This document shows, piece after piece, positions 50,462 through 62,580 of a stretch of DNA of 64,000 nucleotides. Location of the stretch: assembly GCA_902729315.2 (NCBI GenBank), contig LR746274.1:5701037-5765036 (forward strand), given 5' to 3'. This DNA is from Spirodela intermedia. Its lineage: Eukaryota; Streptophyta; Magnoliopsida; Alismatales; Araceae. A program made the translations under genes and the position numbers. How positions within the stretch are numbered: the stretch's first letter is position 1; the number at the start of each line of letters is the position of its first letter. Below the pieces are notes generated by a model. The model searched no databases. It was not told the DNA's origin and saw only the letters and a list, made by a program, of their open reading frames with translations.

Positions 50462-51563
50462 TGATAATTATAAATTAGTAGTTGAATTTATACATTAATA
50501 TCTTATATATAGATACTAATTAATGGGTAGATAATATAATTATACATGTGTTACTAGCTCATTATGATATTCATAATGTTTTATCATTTAAGTCTTAATA
50601 CATATTATTTAACTTATTTTATTTATATTATGAGACTAACCCCACTTGACTTTGATAAAGTCAAGTGGTGATTCTCTCACATTTTCTTGATAATTATTTG
50701 ATTGCAAAGACATAAGTGAACTCTTATTATGAGTTAGAAGTAATGGAAGAAGCCTAAGCCTTCAGCCCAATGAACAACCCAAATTTTATGGAGAGGGCCG
50801 ACCTAATATGTTTATGGACTCAAGAGAGAGAGTCATCTTGGCATAGCCTATTTGGAGTTCAAAGGGTTATCAAGAGATGAGATTTAGGTCGCTTCTCTTA
50901 GGGCACCTTAAGATGAGATTAAGAGAATGATTAGAATGCTACCCTTCATAAAATGATCTGAGCCGTTCACTAAGAGAGTCAATTATTAATCATAACCATC
51001 CATTAGAGGGGCCTAATTTTTGAGAGGATTAAGCCATCTTGCCCCCCTCTTGAAGGACACTTTTTGCCTCTCTCTAGTAGTGGCTAGTTGAAGGAAATAG
51101 GAGGGAAATCAAGGCCTGATCAAAGGCATTCTCATGCCCAAGATCGTCGTGAAGAAGAAATTACCTGGAGCGCATCAAGATCATCACAAATCAAGTATCA
51201 CTCAATCTAGGATTGACGCATAATGAGGTTTGTGCAAGATCCAAATTTAGGACGTCCTTGTAATCCTATCCATAGATAGATTAAACTTTTAATTTGAACC
51301 AGTTTTACCATTTATTTTATCATTCCATTGCGTTAGATCTATTCTCTCCCTTTTGTCACATTTTTCATAACTCTTGTCTTCACTCTTTTTATATTTAGTT
51401 TTTCCCTTCATAATCACAAATATATATATATATATAAGAAATAGAATAGGTAAAATTCTTACTCTCATCATCCACACTTCCTAAAGATTGACCCTTACTT
51501 ATCCTAAATATAAGAGTGAGGTTTTATAAATATTATTTACATGAACTTGGTTGCATCACAACA
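50462..51563. mobile_element. Unidentified 1.1-kb insertion in the LINE
   Basis: LINE similarity stops before 50462 and resumes after 51563. The insert begins TGATAATTATAAATTAG and ends TGCATCACAACA, so it has TG..CA ends like an LTR. No clean TSD was found (CCAAT left, ATATA right). It has no coding capacity. Solo LTR is the best guess. Confidence 0.45.
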
Positions 51564-53690
51564 ATATATTTAACCTCGAATTCAAGTCTATCACCAACCT
51601 TAGAACAAAGATAGATGAAATATCTGAACAGCATAAGACCTTCTAGAAACAAAAAGCAAAAATCCACTAGTTAAGAGAGGGTGATAGGAACACAATTTTT
51701 TTTCACGTGACCACAAAAATCAGAATGACAATGACTCATTTAGTAAAATGCTAAAAGAAGCCGATGGTAACTAGAACAATATCTAAAAAGAAGGGACAAA
51801 ACACTTCTCAAAATTACTACAAACACAAACACAAGACTATGATCGTACACTTCTTGATGTAATCCTTAATGCATAAACAAGGAAGACAATGAAGAATTAT
51901 GTAAAGTGCCAGACAACAGGGAAATAAGAGAAACAGTATTCAAAATGAGGAAGGATAGTGCTCCAGGAGCAGATGGAATGGGAGTCATGTTTTTTTACAG
52001 AATGTTGGGACATAATAGGCAAAGATGTATGCCAAGCTATCAAAGAATTCATGTTATCAAACTCTCTCCCACGACCATGGAAAGCTACATTCATAACACT
52101 AATTCCCAAACAGGAAACACCAAAAAACTTCTCTGAATTTAGACCAATTAGCTTATGCAATGTGTGTTATAAAATTATCACCAAAATAATATGTAAAAGA
52201 CTTCGAAAAATCTTATCCAAAATCATATTACCCAAATAAGGAGCCTTTCTTGAAGGAAGATCAATAATTAAAAACACTGCACTAGTCCAAGAAATTAACC
52301 AATCCATCAACAAAGAAAACACAGGTGGTACATCATATTAAAACTAGATATGGCCAAAGCATACAATAGAATTGAATGACGATTTATCATGGAAGGCTTA
52401 CATAGATTTGGATTCAACAAAAAATGGATAGAATAGATCAAAGTATACATAGAGAACAATCATTTTTCTCTCCTAATTAATGGTAACGTTCCACCTTTTT
52501 TTACGGTTAGCAAAGGATTAAGACAAGGGGATCCTCTATCCCCTGTTCTATTCATAATAGCCAAAGAAGTAATGAGCAAAGGGTTAACAAAGTTATTCCA
52601 TAAGGGTAGGATAAAAAAAATTGTGACAATGAGGAATTGCCCACTAATTTTGCACGCATTATTTGCGGATGATTTAATAATCTTTACTAATAGCAAAAGT
52701 AAGTCCATAAAAAGAGAGATGCAATTATTAACTAAATATGAAAAAATATCAAGACAAAAAATCAACAAAAATAAGTCTGCATTCCAGCTAAGTCAAAACA
52801 ACCCCAAGAGGAGAAACAAACGAATTAAAAAATTAATTGGATTCAACAAAAAAAAAATGCCATTTACTTACCTTGGATGCTCCATCTATAAAGGATGAAC
52901 AAAACAATCCTATGTTGAATATATTCTAGAAAATATAAGGAAAAAAGTTGATAGATGAAAAACAAAATTATTATCTCTAGGAGGGAGAATCATACTTATA
53001 AAAAGTGTCCTGTCCAGCATCCCATACATATCCTGGCTGCATACAATATCCCCGTAGGTCATTATTAAAAGAGTGAAAAAAATGATGGGAAAATTCTAAT
53101 GGGGAAATGTAGAGAGCAAGACGAAACACCACTCAATTTCATGAAAAAATACATGCCAACCAATTAATGAAGGAGGCTCAGGAATTAAAAGGATAAAGGA
53201 CCATCTAAGGTGCCTTAGAATGAAAATGGTATGGAGATACAAAACAAAAACATCCCTATGGTATGAATTGATTAAAGCAAAATTTAAAGAATGGGCCATG
53301 GAGAAATCCAAAATTAGAGGTCCAGCGAGATGAAAAAGAATATTAGAAACATGGATTGACATGAAATCAGTAGTAAGATAGGAGGTCGGTAAAGAAGAAA
53401 TTAATGTATGGAACGACAACTAGTCATGTTTTAGAATTTTAAAACATTTGAAAACGATTGATACCAACAGACCGTGAATGATTTTATCTCAATTAATGGA
53501 AAAAAATTGGCAAGAAACCCTTTACATGGCGGGAGTGAAGGGGAACCTCATAAAACAAATCAAAACATCTGTCCCCAGCACAAATCTAGACAAAGATCTA
53601 TGCATATGACCACTATTTGCGAATGGCGAATTTGGTGTCAAATCAGCCTCGGAATATTTCATAACCAAGAACCCAAAAATAATATAGGAA
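51564..53690 (+). pseudogene. LINE reverse transcriptase remnant
   Basis: Blocks in order: REGDRNT-IFFH (about 51675-51710), APGADGMGVMFF (51961-51996), LPRPWKATFITLIPK (52066-52110), FRPISLCNVCYKIITKI (52138-52188), GLRQGDPLSPVLF in shifting frames (52515-52553), and catalytic FADD at 52662-52673, followed by TYLGCSI and WGG-type C-terminal motifs. Several frame changes and stops. Confidence 0.87.
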
Positions 53691-54078
53691 GATAAGGTTT
53701 GGAATATGATTATTCTTACAAAAAATTATTTATTTATGTAGAAACTCCTTTTAAATCACTTACCACTAGATATGAATATTTGGAAATTGGGATTTCAATT
53801 TCCATCAAAATGCATATGCTGCCTGCAAGACCCTCAAGAGGAAACCATGGATCATGTCTTGTTCAAAAACGAATGGGATGTAAAATACTAGAAATGATTG
53901 CTTCAAAAATGGGATCTATGAGGAAACAAAGGTACTAATTGTAGGAATTACTTTGAGCATATAATGTTGAGAAATACAAAAAAAAGAGAGAATAATAGAA
54001 ATAATGTGTAAGGTACATATTTCATGCTTAATGTGGGAACTATGGATAGGAAGGAATAAAGTTTAAATGAATGGGGAT
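53691..54078 (+). pseudogene. LINE zinc-binding RT-associated region
   Basis: Reads W-L-FQFPSKCICCLQDPQEETMDHVLF at about 53775-53865, the CxxC...H pattern of the zf-RVT domain that follows RT in plant LINEs. Interrupted at 54079 by LTR K. Confidence 0.8.
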
Positions 54079-55838
54079 TGACGTGACTTAGTCGTTGTAT
54101 AGTAAATCACGCAAATTTAAAATTTATAAAACTAGAAAATACTAATTTTTGAATATTTAGAAGTATTTCTAAAAAAATATATCAATTATAATTCAATAAA
54201 AGTTCTTAAAATAGTGGGAATTTTCTAAGTCGATCATAGGGATGTGATATAATACCACATAATTTTTCAGAATTTTCTTCAAAGAATACGAGTTTTATGA
54301 ATTTTAGATTAATAAATAAAAATAAAATATATTTAAAATTTACGAAAAAGAGAAATAAAGGTGCAGATGTCAGGATGATGTCAACATCCGACGAATGTGA
54401 ATCGGGAGAAAATTGAGTTTCACCTAACGATTCTTACATAAGTGATTGCATATGATTTAATTGATCAAATTAAGATCTAATTAAGTTGAAAGTAAGAAAA
54501 TAGAGTTCCAGTATTGTGGCGGTGATGCATCGGCGATGCATTGGAATTCTGAGCATTCGGGAGGATTGTCATATAGTATCTATGGCCTCAAAGACTTTCT
54601 TTGGACAAGGACTACATGGGCAATCTCTAGATCTTCTTGCAAAATCTAAATATCGATGAAATAATTCATCAAATTATCTTTAGTGGTTGTCACGTGGCAG
54701 AGTAGAAAAATAGTGACTTTGTGATTCTCCGAGGGTTGTCACCCAATGGAGAGGAGTTGGATGGAGGTGGGACGTGTGTTAGGGAGCTTCATCTTTGAGT
54801 TTATGCAACAAGAGAAAGCTCTTCATTGCATCTAGTACGCTCTTAAGAGGTGGTGAGTCATTTCCCAATGGATCATCCTTTTCTCGACAATGACTTGTTC
54901 ATCAAGCAATTGGAGATGCTTTACTTGATGGATTTGTGATCATTTTATCGTGAAATTATTCAACAATTCTAGTAACAATGTTCTGTGAATCGCGTCGACA
55001 AGACTTTTGTCGATGATCGAGCGATTTTGGCGACTTAATCCTTCACCGGTGATCTACAAGAAAGTCACGATTTAATCAGATAAAAATACAAGTTTTGACT
55101 CTGGTAAGATTTGAACCCACACTGGTCACCCACCTACATGAGAGAGATTGAAATAAGTACTCTAATACCCTTATAAAGTAACATCATCATGGTATATCTT
55201 TGTTAAAACTAAGAGGTATTTTAGGTATTAAAATAAATGAAACCATTATGGGGAAGGTGTGACGTGAGTTTAGTCCCACATCAGTTGTTGATGCAGGACA
55301 GGGCGAGAACCCCTTGTACCTGATCAATGAAACTCGAGACCCGAGATGGAGGAAGTCGGACCAATCCAATAAGAATGTGTGGACCTTAGACTCTAGGTCT
55401 GACTACGTAACCTAAGTACAGGCAGGCGTACCAATAGGCATGATCAACTTAGGACAACCAAGAGAAACACTCGACGATGGTAAGTGTGATGCCCTCTTAG
55501 TCCACATCTGGGCAGACGGCAGAACAGTCGTCGTGAGGTAGCCTAGGGCTGCAGCTCATGAACGGTGACGAATCTAGCACAGCGTCGGAAGTCACAATCC
55601 AATAAACGTCCTATCCTGTCTATGTGCTCCTGATGGCAGTGGAGACGAGCCAAGAAAACCCTTCGAGAGATAATTAAACTTAAGAGGAAGGGTTGTGGAG
55701 CTAACCTTCAGGGCTGCGTAGCCCGGCGGGTCGTGACGGAGCGGAGATTCGACGAAGGCAGAGACGTCCGGTGAAGAGCGATGCTCAGCGTCGACGGTCG
55801 GTCCTGGTCGAGAGTCGTGGAAGTCGTCGTCTTAGGGC

Positions 55839-56705
55839 GTGGCACAGCCGGCGTGGGCGTGGGCCTGCAGGTGGGCCAAGGGCACGCTAGCGGGCGTGGG
55901 CCCGCTGGTGGGCCGAAGGGCACGCCAGCGGGCGCGCGCGGCAAGCCGCGCGGCGTGCCCTAGGGCACGCGGGCAGTGGCGCCGAGTGGGCGCGCGGGGC
56001 GCGCGTGGCGGCGGCGCTTCGGCGGGAATGCCGAGCGTCAGCGGTGCTTCGGCGGGAAGGCCGAGCGTCAGCGGCGCTTCGGCGGGAAGGCCGAGCGTCA
56101 GCGGCGCTTCGTCGGGAAGGCCGAGCGTCAGCGGCGCTTCGGCGAGAATGCCGAACGTCGGCGGTTGGTCGGCGTTCGTTGGCGAACGGCCAGCGACTGG
56201 GCGGAGCGGCGGAGGGCGGCTCCGGCGAGTTTATGGTGGAGTTCCGGAGGAAGAGGCGGCAGTCGAACCAGGAGTCGAGAGACTCCGGCGGAGTGCTCGG
56301 CGACGGCTCGTAGGGAGGCGAAGCGAGCCCCTTTTGTCACGACGGCGTGACGGGGTTCCAGCAGAGGCGGCGGCGGCTGCAGCGGCAACCGCGACCGTTT
56401 CGTCCGGTGACGGCGGCGAGCTCCCGGGCGGCAATGAGATGGCCGGCGGCGGCAGTGGTCTCAGGCGGCGGCCGGACTTCTCGGGCAGCAGCGTCACGAG
56501 GAACGAAGTCCTCGAAGGGGGTATCGACGGCCTTCCTCTTCCTCCTTCCCTCCCTATCCTAGATCACGGAGAAGGTACTCACAAAACGATAATCTCTCTC
56601 AAAAATACGGCGCTCCCTTTGAGGGGGGGTCCTACCTCCAATTATATGGGGGCCCGCAAGTGGGCTAAGGAGAGGTGGGCCCACTTGAGGCCCTCAAGCC
56701 CATAA
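55839..56705 (+). other. 288-codon open frame in the GC-rich unit, doubtful gene
   Basis: The product is Arg/Gly/Ala-rich with a decapeptide repeated five times (SGASAGRPSV and variants). No known domain. Overlapping long frames exist on both strands because the DNA is GC-rich. It is recorded because it is the longest uninterrupted frame outside gag-pol and the host genes, but composition alone may explain it. Confidence 0.2.
56011..56160. repeat. 30-bp minisatellite, five units
   Basis: Units GCGGCGCTTCGGCGGGAAGG plus CCGAGCGTCA, starting at 56011, 56041, 56071, 56101 and 56131, with few substitutions. Confidence 0.93.
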
Positions 56706-57637
56706 GCCACAAAGGCTACAAAAGGGGTGTATTGGGCCTCTTAAAGAGAGACCCAATAAAGCTCCCCTAAAAGGAGAAAGAGGAGGGCCCTCTTAAGTGG
56801 GCCTCAAATGAAGACTCAAATAAGCCCCAAAAGAGGCCCAAAAAAGAAAGACACATAGGTCCCCCCCCCTTAGGGTTTTAATTAGGCCTCAAAGAAAGAC
56901 CAAATAAAACCCTAAAGAAAGGGAGACAAACAACAACACACACATAGAATTGGGCCCGCTAACACACAAACACGAGGCCCAACAAGTCAACGTGAAAATA
57001 CCAAGAAAGATAAGGGTGAGCTCGAGCTCGTCGTCGTCGCGGAGGTGGAATGTCGTTGTCCCAAAGGGTTAGGTCGTGTAGCGAAAGCCAAGCTCCTTCG
57101 TCTTCGCGTGTCAATCAGGCTGAACTCGGACTGCCGATGTCTCCTAAGCTGATAGAGACGGGTCCCGCTCACCATCAGTTGTACGCCGAAGTTTTGGTCA
57201 AATATATAGTAATATCAAATTTAGAAGTAACGAGTCCCTTTCTCGTGTGTATGACCACTTCTTGCCCCACAGCCGGATGGCCATCAGTGACATGAAAGGG
57301 GAGTGACGTACATGTGTCCCTATTGGTCCATAGCTACTCGAGCCCTTGCTTGCGGCTCCCCCCGATTGTGCTTCCAACCTACTTGTAGGCCCGATTAGCC
57401 GGCAGGTCCCCCCCTTTTTTAATACTTTATTTTAATTTTTGTTATTTATTTATCTCAAAAATAGAGCTATAAAAATCATATCAATTCATATAAAATTACA
57501 TAATAAGCCAAAAATTCATATTAATCAATTAAAAACCACTTTTTATAATTTAACACAAATATAAGTCTATTTATCATGAGTTAAGACTAAAATTATATTT
57601 TTATTAATTATTAACTCATTATAATGATGACCTATCA

Positions 57638-58250
57638 AGGACAAAATCACCATTCCCCTCGTCATGTGCAAGTGTAAAACGTGGATGAAAAATCTAGGGA
57701 GAATAATAGAACACAAAAATCAAATTACATACAAAGAACAATTAAGTTTACAAAGATGGAAAGTGGAGACCAAAAGTGTCAAATACGACCAGATAATAAA
57801 GATCATCAAATGAGTTCACCCTTTGGAGGGTGAAATGAAGCTAAATATTGATGGAACATCAAATGGGAACTTTGGAAAATTGGGTGGAGGCAGAGTAATT
57901 CAAGACCACTGTGAAAAATTAATAGCAACATTCTTAACACAATATGGAATATTAACTAACATGGAGGTAGAATGCAAAGCACTAGCTGACATATTAAAAT
58001 TATGTGAAAAAATAAACTTATGTAATATTGTAATTGAAATGGACTCAATGACACTCATCAAGATGTTTGAGAAACAGGAATGTAAGCAATAGAAATTAGA
58101 AAATATATGGATAGAGATAGAATGACAAAGACATAGAATCAAATCCCTTGAACATGTTTTATGCACAAGTAATCAATTGATTGACTATCTTGCTAGTGTG
58201 AGCTTACGGTAGAAAGAGAAAAAACTCTACAAGTGTATGCAGGACCTACC
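57638..58250 (+). pseudogene. LINE RNase H domain remnant
   Basis: Reads LNIDGTSNGNFGKLGGGRVIQD at 57838-57905, the first catalytic-Asp region of the C-terminal RNase H of plant LINEs, then ME-ECKALAD and ALxLC-like blocks, VIEMDSMTLIKM with a second catalytic Asp region, and NQLIDYLAS near 58175. One 89-codon stretch is open (57823-58092); stops follow. Confidence 0.85.
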
Positions 58251-59871
58251 TTAGGAAGGGAGAGGCATATACAATTTGGAGCATTGGGACATGCCATATA
58301 TCAAACGAGTAAGACAAAGGAGGCTTGATCCAGTTCAAGAAGGATGAAGTACCAAAAAAATGAAAGAAGCAACAGTCATAACAGCACAATGGGAATTATA
58401 ATCAAAGGGCGATGAAAGGTATGTCAAATTCTCATAGTACTCTTTCTTTACATATAGCATACGATATATTGTTACCTCCATGCAATACACTTGGAATAGT
58501 AGCAGAAACCATCATGCATACATGAGGGGAAGAACAGTGAAACAAAAAAAAGTGTGAGAAAAATAGTTCAAAATTAATTATGAAGATCATTGAGCTGTAC
58601 CTGGTCAGACCAAACCGATGACCCTAATTATGAGGACAACGTGATGATCATGACATGGCAAGTGAAGACTGATGGGAGCAAAAAGGCCCAAAAGCCAACC
58701 CAATCAACCTTGAAGGTACAGGGAAGTCAAAGAATCAAAGTACATGAGGGAAGGTAAAAAAAAAAAAGAGTGAAAGCGCCAAAAGTTGGTAATTTTCTTC
58801 CCCCCCTCTCCCATCCCATCTAAAAAAAAGAGAGGAAAAAAACAGAAAAAAAAGGGAAGGATGAAAAGAAGGAAAAAGGGTGAAGGAGGGGGAAAGGGGA
58901 GAAACAATCCGTGAGGAAAATGCTACCCTTCTACTCAAAATACCTACCTCGAAGAAAAAATGCAGTGATGAAATTGACTGAGGGGAAGAAAGGGAGGCAG
59001 AAAAGCTCCAATGGTCCCAGAAGTCTTCTCAAACCTTGATTGGTCAGATCTAGTCCAATCGTAAGAAGAGGTACATTGGAATGGACAAACAAGGGAAGAA
59101 CGAAACATGTATACTTCATAATTAATATGAATTAAAAAAAAGAGAAGGAAAAAGGAGAGGAAACTTAGGGAGCTATAGAGTCAATTACCACTGAGGGAAC
59201 CAATGACAAATGAAAATCGGTGGCATGGTCTCCATTAAGAGATACATTCTAATTTTCTCACCACCTTACTTCCCTGTGTATGATATATTGTGGTGCCTCT
59301 TTCTTAATCTTAATGCAAGCCACAAGGTGGAAAGAACAAACAACAATGATATTGGAAAAGAGAAATCAAAAGGAGAAGGAATGTAAACAAGATTCTTTGA
59401 AGAAGAGGCCAAGTCATGGAACAAAGGAGGATAAGGAATGGAAATAGAGAAAAAAAGGAACCCACAAATTGAAAAGAATTCCCAAAGCGCCTAGAAAAAC
59501 AACAACCAGTTCAACCACCATAAGTCGGACACCGGTTCGGAGGAAACACTGAAGTAAAAAATAAGTGAATGTTAGCTGAAGATGATATCCAAAGAAAATA
59601 ACAGGCCCAATAGCTGGAACGAAGGCCCAGCAATAGGCCACATTACCAAAATTGCCCAATCAGGAGAGGAAAGAATTTAAAGCCCAAGCAACCAGCACAG
59701 GCCCCATATGGGCTGTACATGTGTAAATCAGGGGTAAGGATTACAGCACATGTAATTCTATTCCCCAACCCCGAAGGATCCAACCAGCAATGGATCTGGA
59801 ATAGGATCCAAAATGATGTACTAATTATGGATCAGTAATGAATGAATCCTTTTGTGATAAAAAAATAAATA
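58251..59871 (+). other. 3' region of the LINE
   Basis: No domain recognised. It ends with an oligo(A) tract, ATAAAAAAATAAATA, just before the target duplication. A Pol II transcript 3' end is inferred. At about 1.6 kb it is long for a LINE 3' UTR, so another old insertion may hide here. Confidence 0.5.
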
Positions 59872-60025
59872 AATTATCAACATAGCTTATAATCTAGTGC
59901 AACTTGATCAGACTAAATATGTGAAAAATATCAACACTTTATTAAAATGAAGTTGGAAAGTGTCGTCATTTGTACACCATATGTTCAACTCATGATTACT
60001 TTATTGAAAACATAACACTTCTAGG

Positions 60026-62215
60026 TGATAAGTAATGCATAATTATCGTATTTTATTTATGAAGTCATACTAAATTACATATATTTAATGTGAAATCAAG
60101 CAAATAATTTTTTCAAATTAATTACACACAATGCGTGCTTAATGTTCAATTTTCGCACTCTTTTATAGCATATTTACACAGTATTTTTTTATTATACTTT
60201 AGTATACTTTACTTAAAAATTTTGCCCTTAAATATGTCATAATTAAAGTGAAAATCTACAAAGGTCTCCCCCTCCTTTGATACCACCCCTCTAGTTCCTA
60301 AATATATATTTTTTTCTGATTATTGGGTTTTTTAGGATATTTTTAAAGTATGTGTTAATTTGTAGATGCATTTTCAATTCAATAAGGAAGCCCATTAAAT
60401 AAGCCTATTGGGTTGATTTAATTAATCATATTAAAATAACTGATGTGCCCAAAATTATTGTTAATTTAAGCACTCTATTTTAATATTTATAACTGAAAAC
60501 CAAAATAAACTCTCTTTAATTATAGAATTTCAAGTCAATCCTAAGATAAACCAAAAAGTTTGAAAGCATCATTTTCATATAGAAAGTGTGAAAAAAATAA
60601 GAATCAGAAAATAGTTTTTGTAAATTATGATTGTCAAAGCTCTAAAAATCAGGGAAAAATAATAAAATATAAATAAATAGCACTAATTTAGTATCCCAAA
60701 AAATATCTTGTAATTCAATGCCTCACTCTCTAAACAACAAAATTATTGGAGGTTGCAAATCATAAGTCAATAATTATAAAAAATAGAGAAAATAGTTATT
60801 ATAAAATCTAGAAGCAAATAACTAAAATTATTTTAAAATCATGAAAAAATTACATAAGATAAAAAAGTATATTAACCTAATTCCATGTGACACTCATGAA
60901 ATCAGATTTGATTCAAGGAAATGTTTAACCAAGAGACGTAGAAAATGATTTACAACAATGTACATAATGATTTTATCACCAAATCACCAAAACACAATAT
61001 TTGGACAAGAAATAAAGTAAGGTACTGTTAAAACTAGATTTTTGTGTTTTAATTAGTTATATTATTTTATTTTAATTTTTTAAATTTAAGAATAAATATA
61101 GGAATAGATTATTAATTTTAGAAGGCTGAAGTTAAAATACTTAGCATATTTTTTTAATTATTTAGAAAAATAAAAAAAGAAAAAAGAAAAATATCATTGT
61201 ATGCTGGCAAGCTGGCACTCAATAACTAACTTGGAGGGGCACTGTGGTTGAGTAGGTAGACTCAGACTAGGGGAGCCACAAGCTAGGCTCGAGTGGCGAA
61301 GGACTCGCTTCATGCAGATGTGCGTCACTCCATTGCCATGTCCTAGTGGCCAACCGGATATGGAGCAAGGAGCGTTGTACACACATATGCGTATGAGGGC
61401 GGACCACCTTTTTACATTCTCCCAAGATGGTCATGGGCGTTATTTTATCTCGAGAGAAGGGATCTCTATAAGAAAGAGTAACTTTGATTTATATTTAGCT
61501 TAAATAATGAAAAACTTTCGATGTAGGACTAAAACTTCTCGTATGTTTCAAGGCAGCTATCTAGAGTGTGTTGTGATCCAACAGTGTTCAGTGAGCCACG
61601 TCATCATATTAGTGAGATCTTGCGGCTGACAAACTACCACAATCCTAGAAGCCTTAAGCAATCCATTGACAGTTCATGAATCCAACGCCACATAGCATGC
61701 ACGTGGTCATAAATGATGATCTGATGGCTAACAAGGCGCCATGGTACCAAAAACTTAAGTTCAGACGACAACGGTTCATGGCGGGTTGATCTTGCATTGC
61801 TCAGCATGCCACGTGGCTAAGCACATCTGATCTAGTGGCTCGTGAAGCACCATGATACTCAGAACTTAAGCTCTTGCATGTTTCACCGTCATGAATATAA
61901 AGATAATAATTAATTATTATTTGGTAAAATAAATATTATCAATTATCTTTAAAATTTCAATGGTAGTCATGAATACGGCAATCCATTCTTCCCTCCTTTT
62001 GCGTGATTAACATCTCCAACGATCAATAAGTTCATTCCTTCCTCCCCCGATGGTGTGCACTTATCGTTGCGTTTAAATACACACTATCTAATAATATTTA
62101 TAACTAAGACTTAATAAAATAATAGTATTGAAGTAAGTCTCAAGTCAAACATAGGGAGATTGATTAATCCGTCGAGAAAACTAATTTAATTTATATATAA
62201 AGTTATTTTAAATAT
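60026..62215 (+). mobile_element. Divergent relative of the Athila-like LTR (ends uncertain)
   Basis: Copia similarity stops at about 60025, where a TGATAAGTAATGCATAATT start appears. At 61235-61560 the sequence clearly resembles the GC-rich core of the main family: a GTGCGTCACTCC...GTGGCCAACCGGATATGGAGCAAGGAGCGTTGTACAC region, then a CGATGTAGGACTAAAAC stretch. The right end could not be set. It may be a longer-LTR sister family. Confidence 0.45.
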
Positions 62216-62256
62216 TTTATTAATATTTAACATAAATAATAAAATAGAAGAGTGAG

Positions 62257-62580
62257 GTGAGAAGAATAAAGGAATGGAAGCGGAGAAAAGGAAGGAGAAA
62301 AAGAGAGAAAGACGAGAGAGCTCTCATGAGAGAGAGAGAAGAGATGAGATCTCTTGTGAAAGGGAGAGAAAGAGAGAGAGGAGGAGAGAGAGCTCTCAAG
62401 AGAGAGAGAAGGGATGAGATCTCTTGCAAAAGGGAGAGAAAGAGAGAGGAGGAGAGAAAGCTCTCACGAGAGCGAGAAGGGACGAGATCTCTCGTGAAAG
62501 GGAGAGAAAGAGAATGAAATCGATTGAGAGAGAGGGAGAGAAAGAGAGAGATCTCACGAGAGACGGAGAGAGAGAAATAA
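62257..62580. repeat. GA-rich minisatellite, period about 70 bp
   Basis: Three similar units with GAGCTCTCA-like boxes at about 62320, 62392 and 62460, each followed by GATGAGATCTCT and AAAGGGAGAGAAAGAGAG. It produces charged or Ser/Leu-rich frames on both strands that are not taken as genes. Confidence 0.8.

Larger units (their letters stand above)
55286..57174. mobile_element. GC-rich solo-LTR-like unit nested in LTR K, TSD TCAGT
   Basis: Begins TGTTGATGCAGGACAGGG and ends GGTCCCGCTCACCA, with TCAGT at 55281-55285 and 57175-57179. The duplication can also be read as the 9-mer CATCAGTTG (55279-55287, 57173-57181), which would suit a Mutator-like element, but no terminal inverted repeat is convincing. 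The left two thirds are GC-rich with a 30-bp minisatellite; the right third has many GGCCC repeats. It is the youngest layer here: copia > LINE > K > this unit. Confidence 0.65.
54079..57637 (-). mobile_element. Solo LTR K, Athila-like family, interrupted
   Basis: Plus-strand ends are TGACGTGACTTAGTC and GACCTATCA. Flanks GGGAT (54074-54078) and AGGAC (57638-57642) differ by two transitions, acceptable for an old TSD, and LINE coding continues on both sides. Its two parts are 54079-55285 and 57175-57637. It is of the long subfamily (extra segment about 55137-55245) and contains another insertion. Confidence 0.87.
38483..59871 (+). mobile_element. Plant L1-type LINE with three internal insertions, TSD AATTATCAA
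   Basis: The 9-bp repeat AATTATCAA occurs at 38474-38482 and 59872-59880, with an A-rich tail (59858-59871) before the right copy, the hallmark of target-primed reverse transcription. LINE segments are 38483-38921 (5' region), 48236-50461 (ORF1, endonuclease), 51564-54078 (RT, zinc-binding region) and 57638-59871 (RNase H, 3' region), about 7.4 kb in all, a plausible full length. Domains lie in the standard plant LINE order. Stops and frameshifts make it dead. Confidence 0.82.
27770..60025 (+). mobile_element. Old Ty1/copia body split by nested insertions
   Basis: Copia protein similarity runs in the correct order through 27770-29341 (integrase, start of RT), 32350-33080 (RT), 34724-34784, 38396-38482 (RNase H) and 59872-60025 (end of RNase H). 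The gaps are filled by separate insertions: X, D, E and a LINE. The last join is strongest: the text around NNKS at 38460-38482 continues at 59872 as INIAYNLVQLDQTKYV, the usual downstream motif. Every segment has stops and frameshifts. The copia LTRs were not found; the 5' part lies left of or under LTR C, and the 3' end is lost near 60025. Confidence 0.82.

Noticed and set aside
55279-57181. Mutator-like (Pack-MULE) element based on the 9-bp repeat CATCAGTTG
   Set aside because: No convincing terminal inverted repeat. TG..CA ends with the 5-bp TCAGT duplication explain the same bases; kept only as an alternative.
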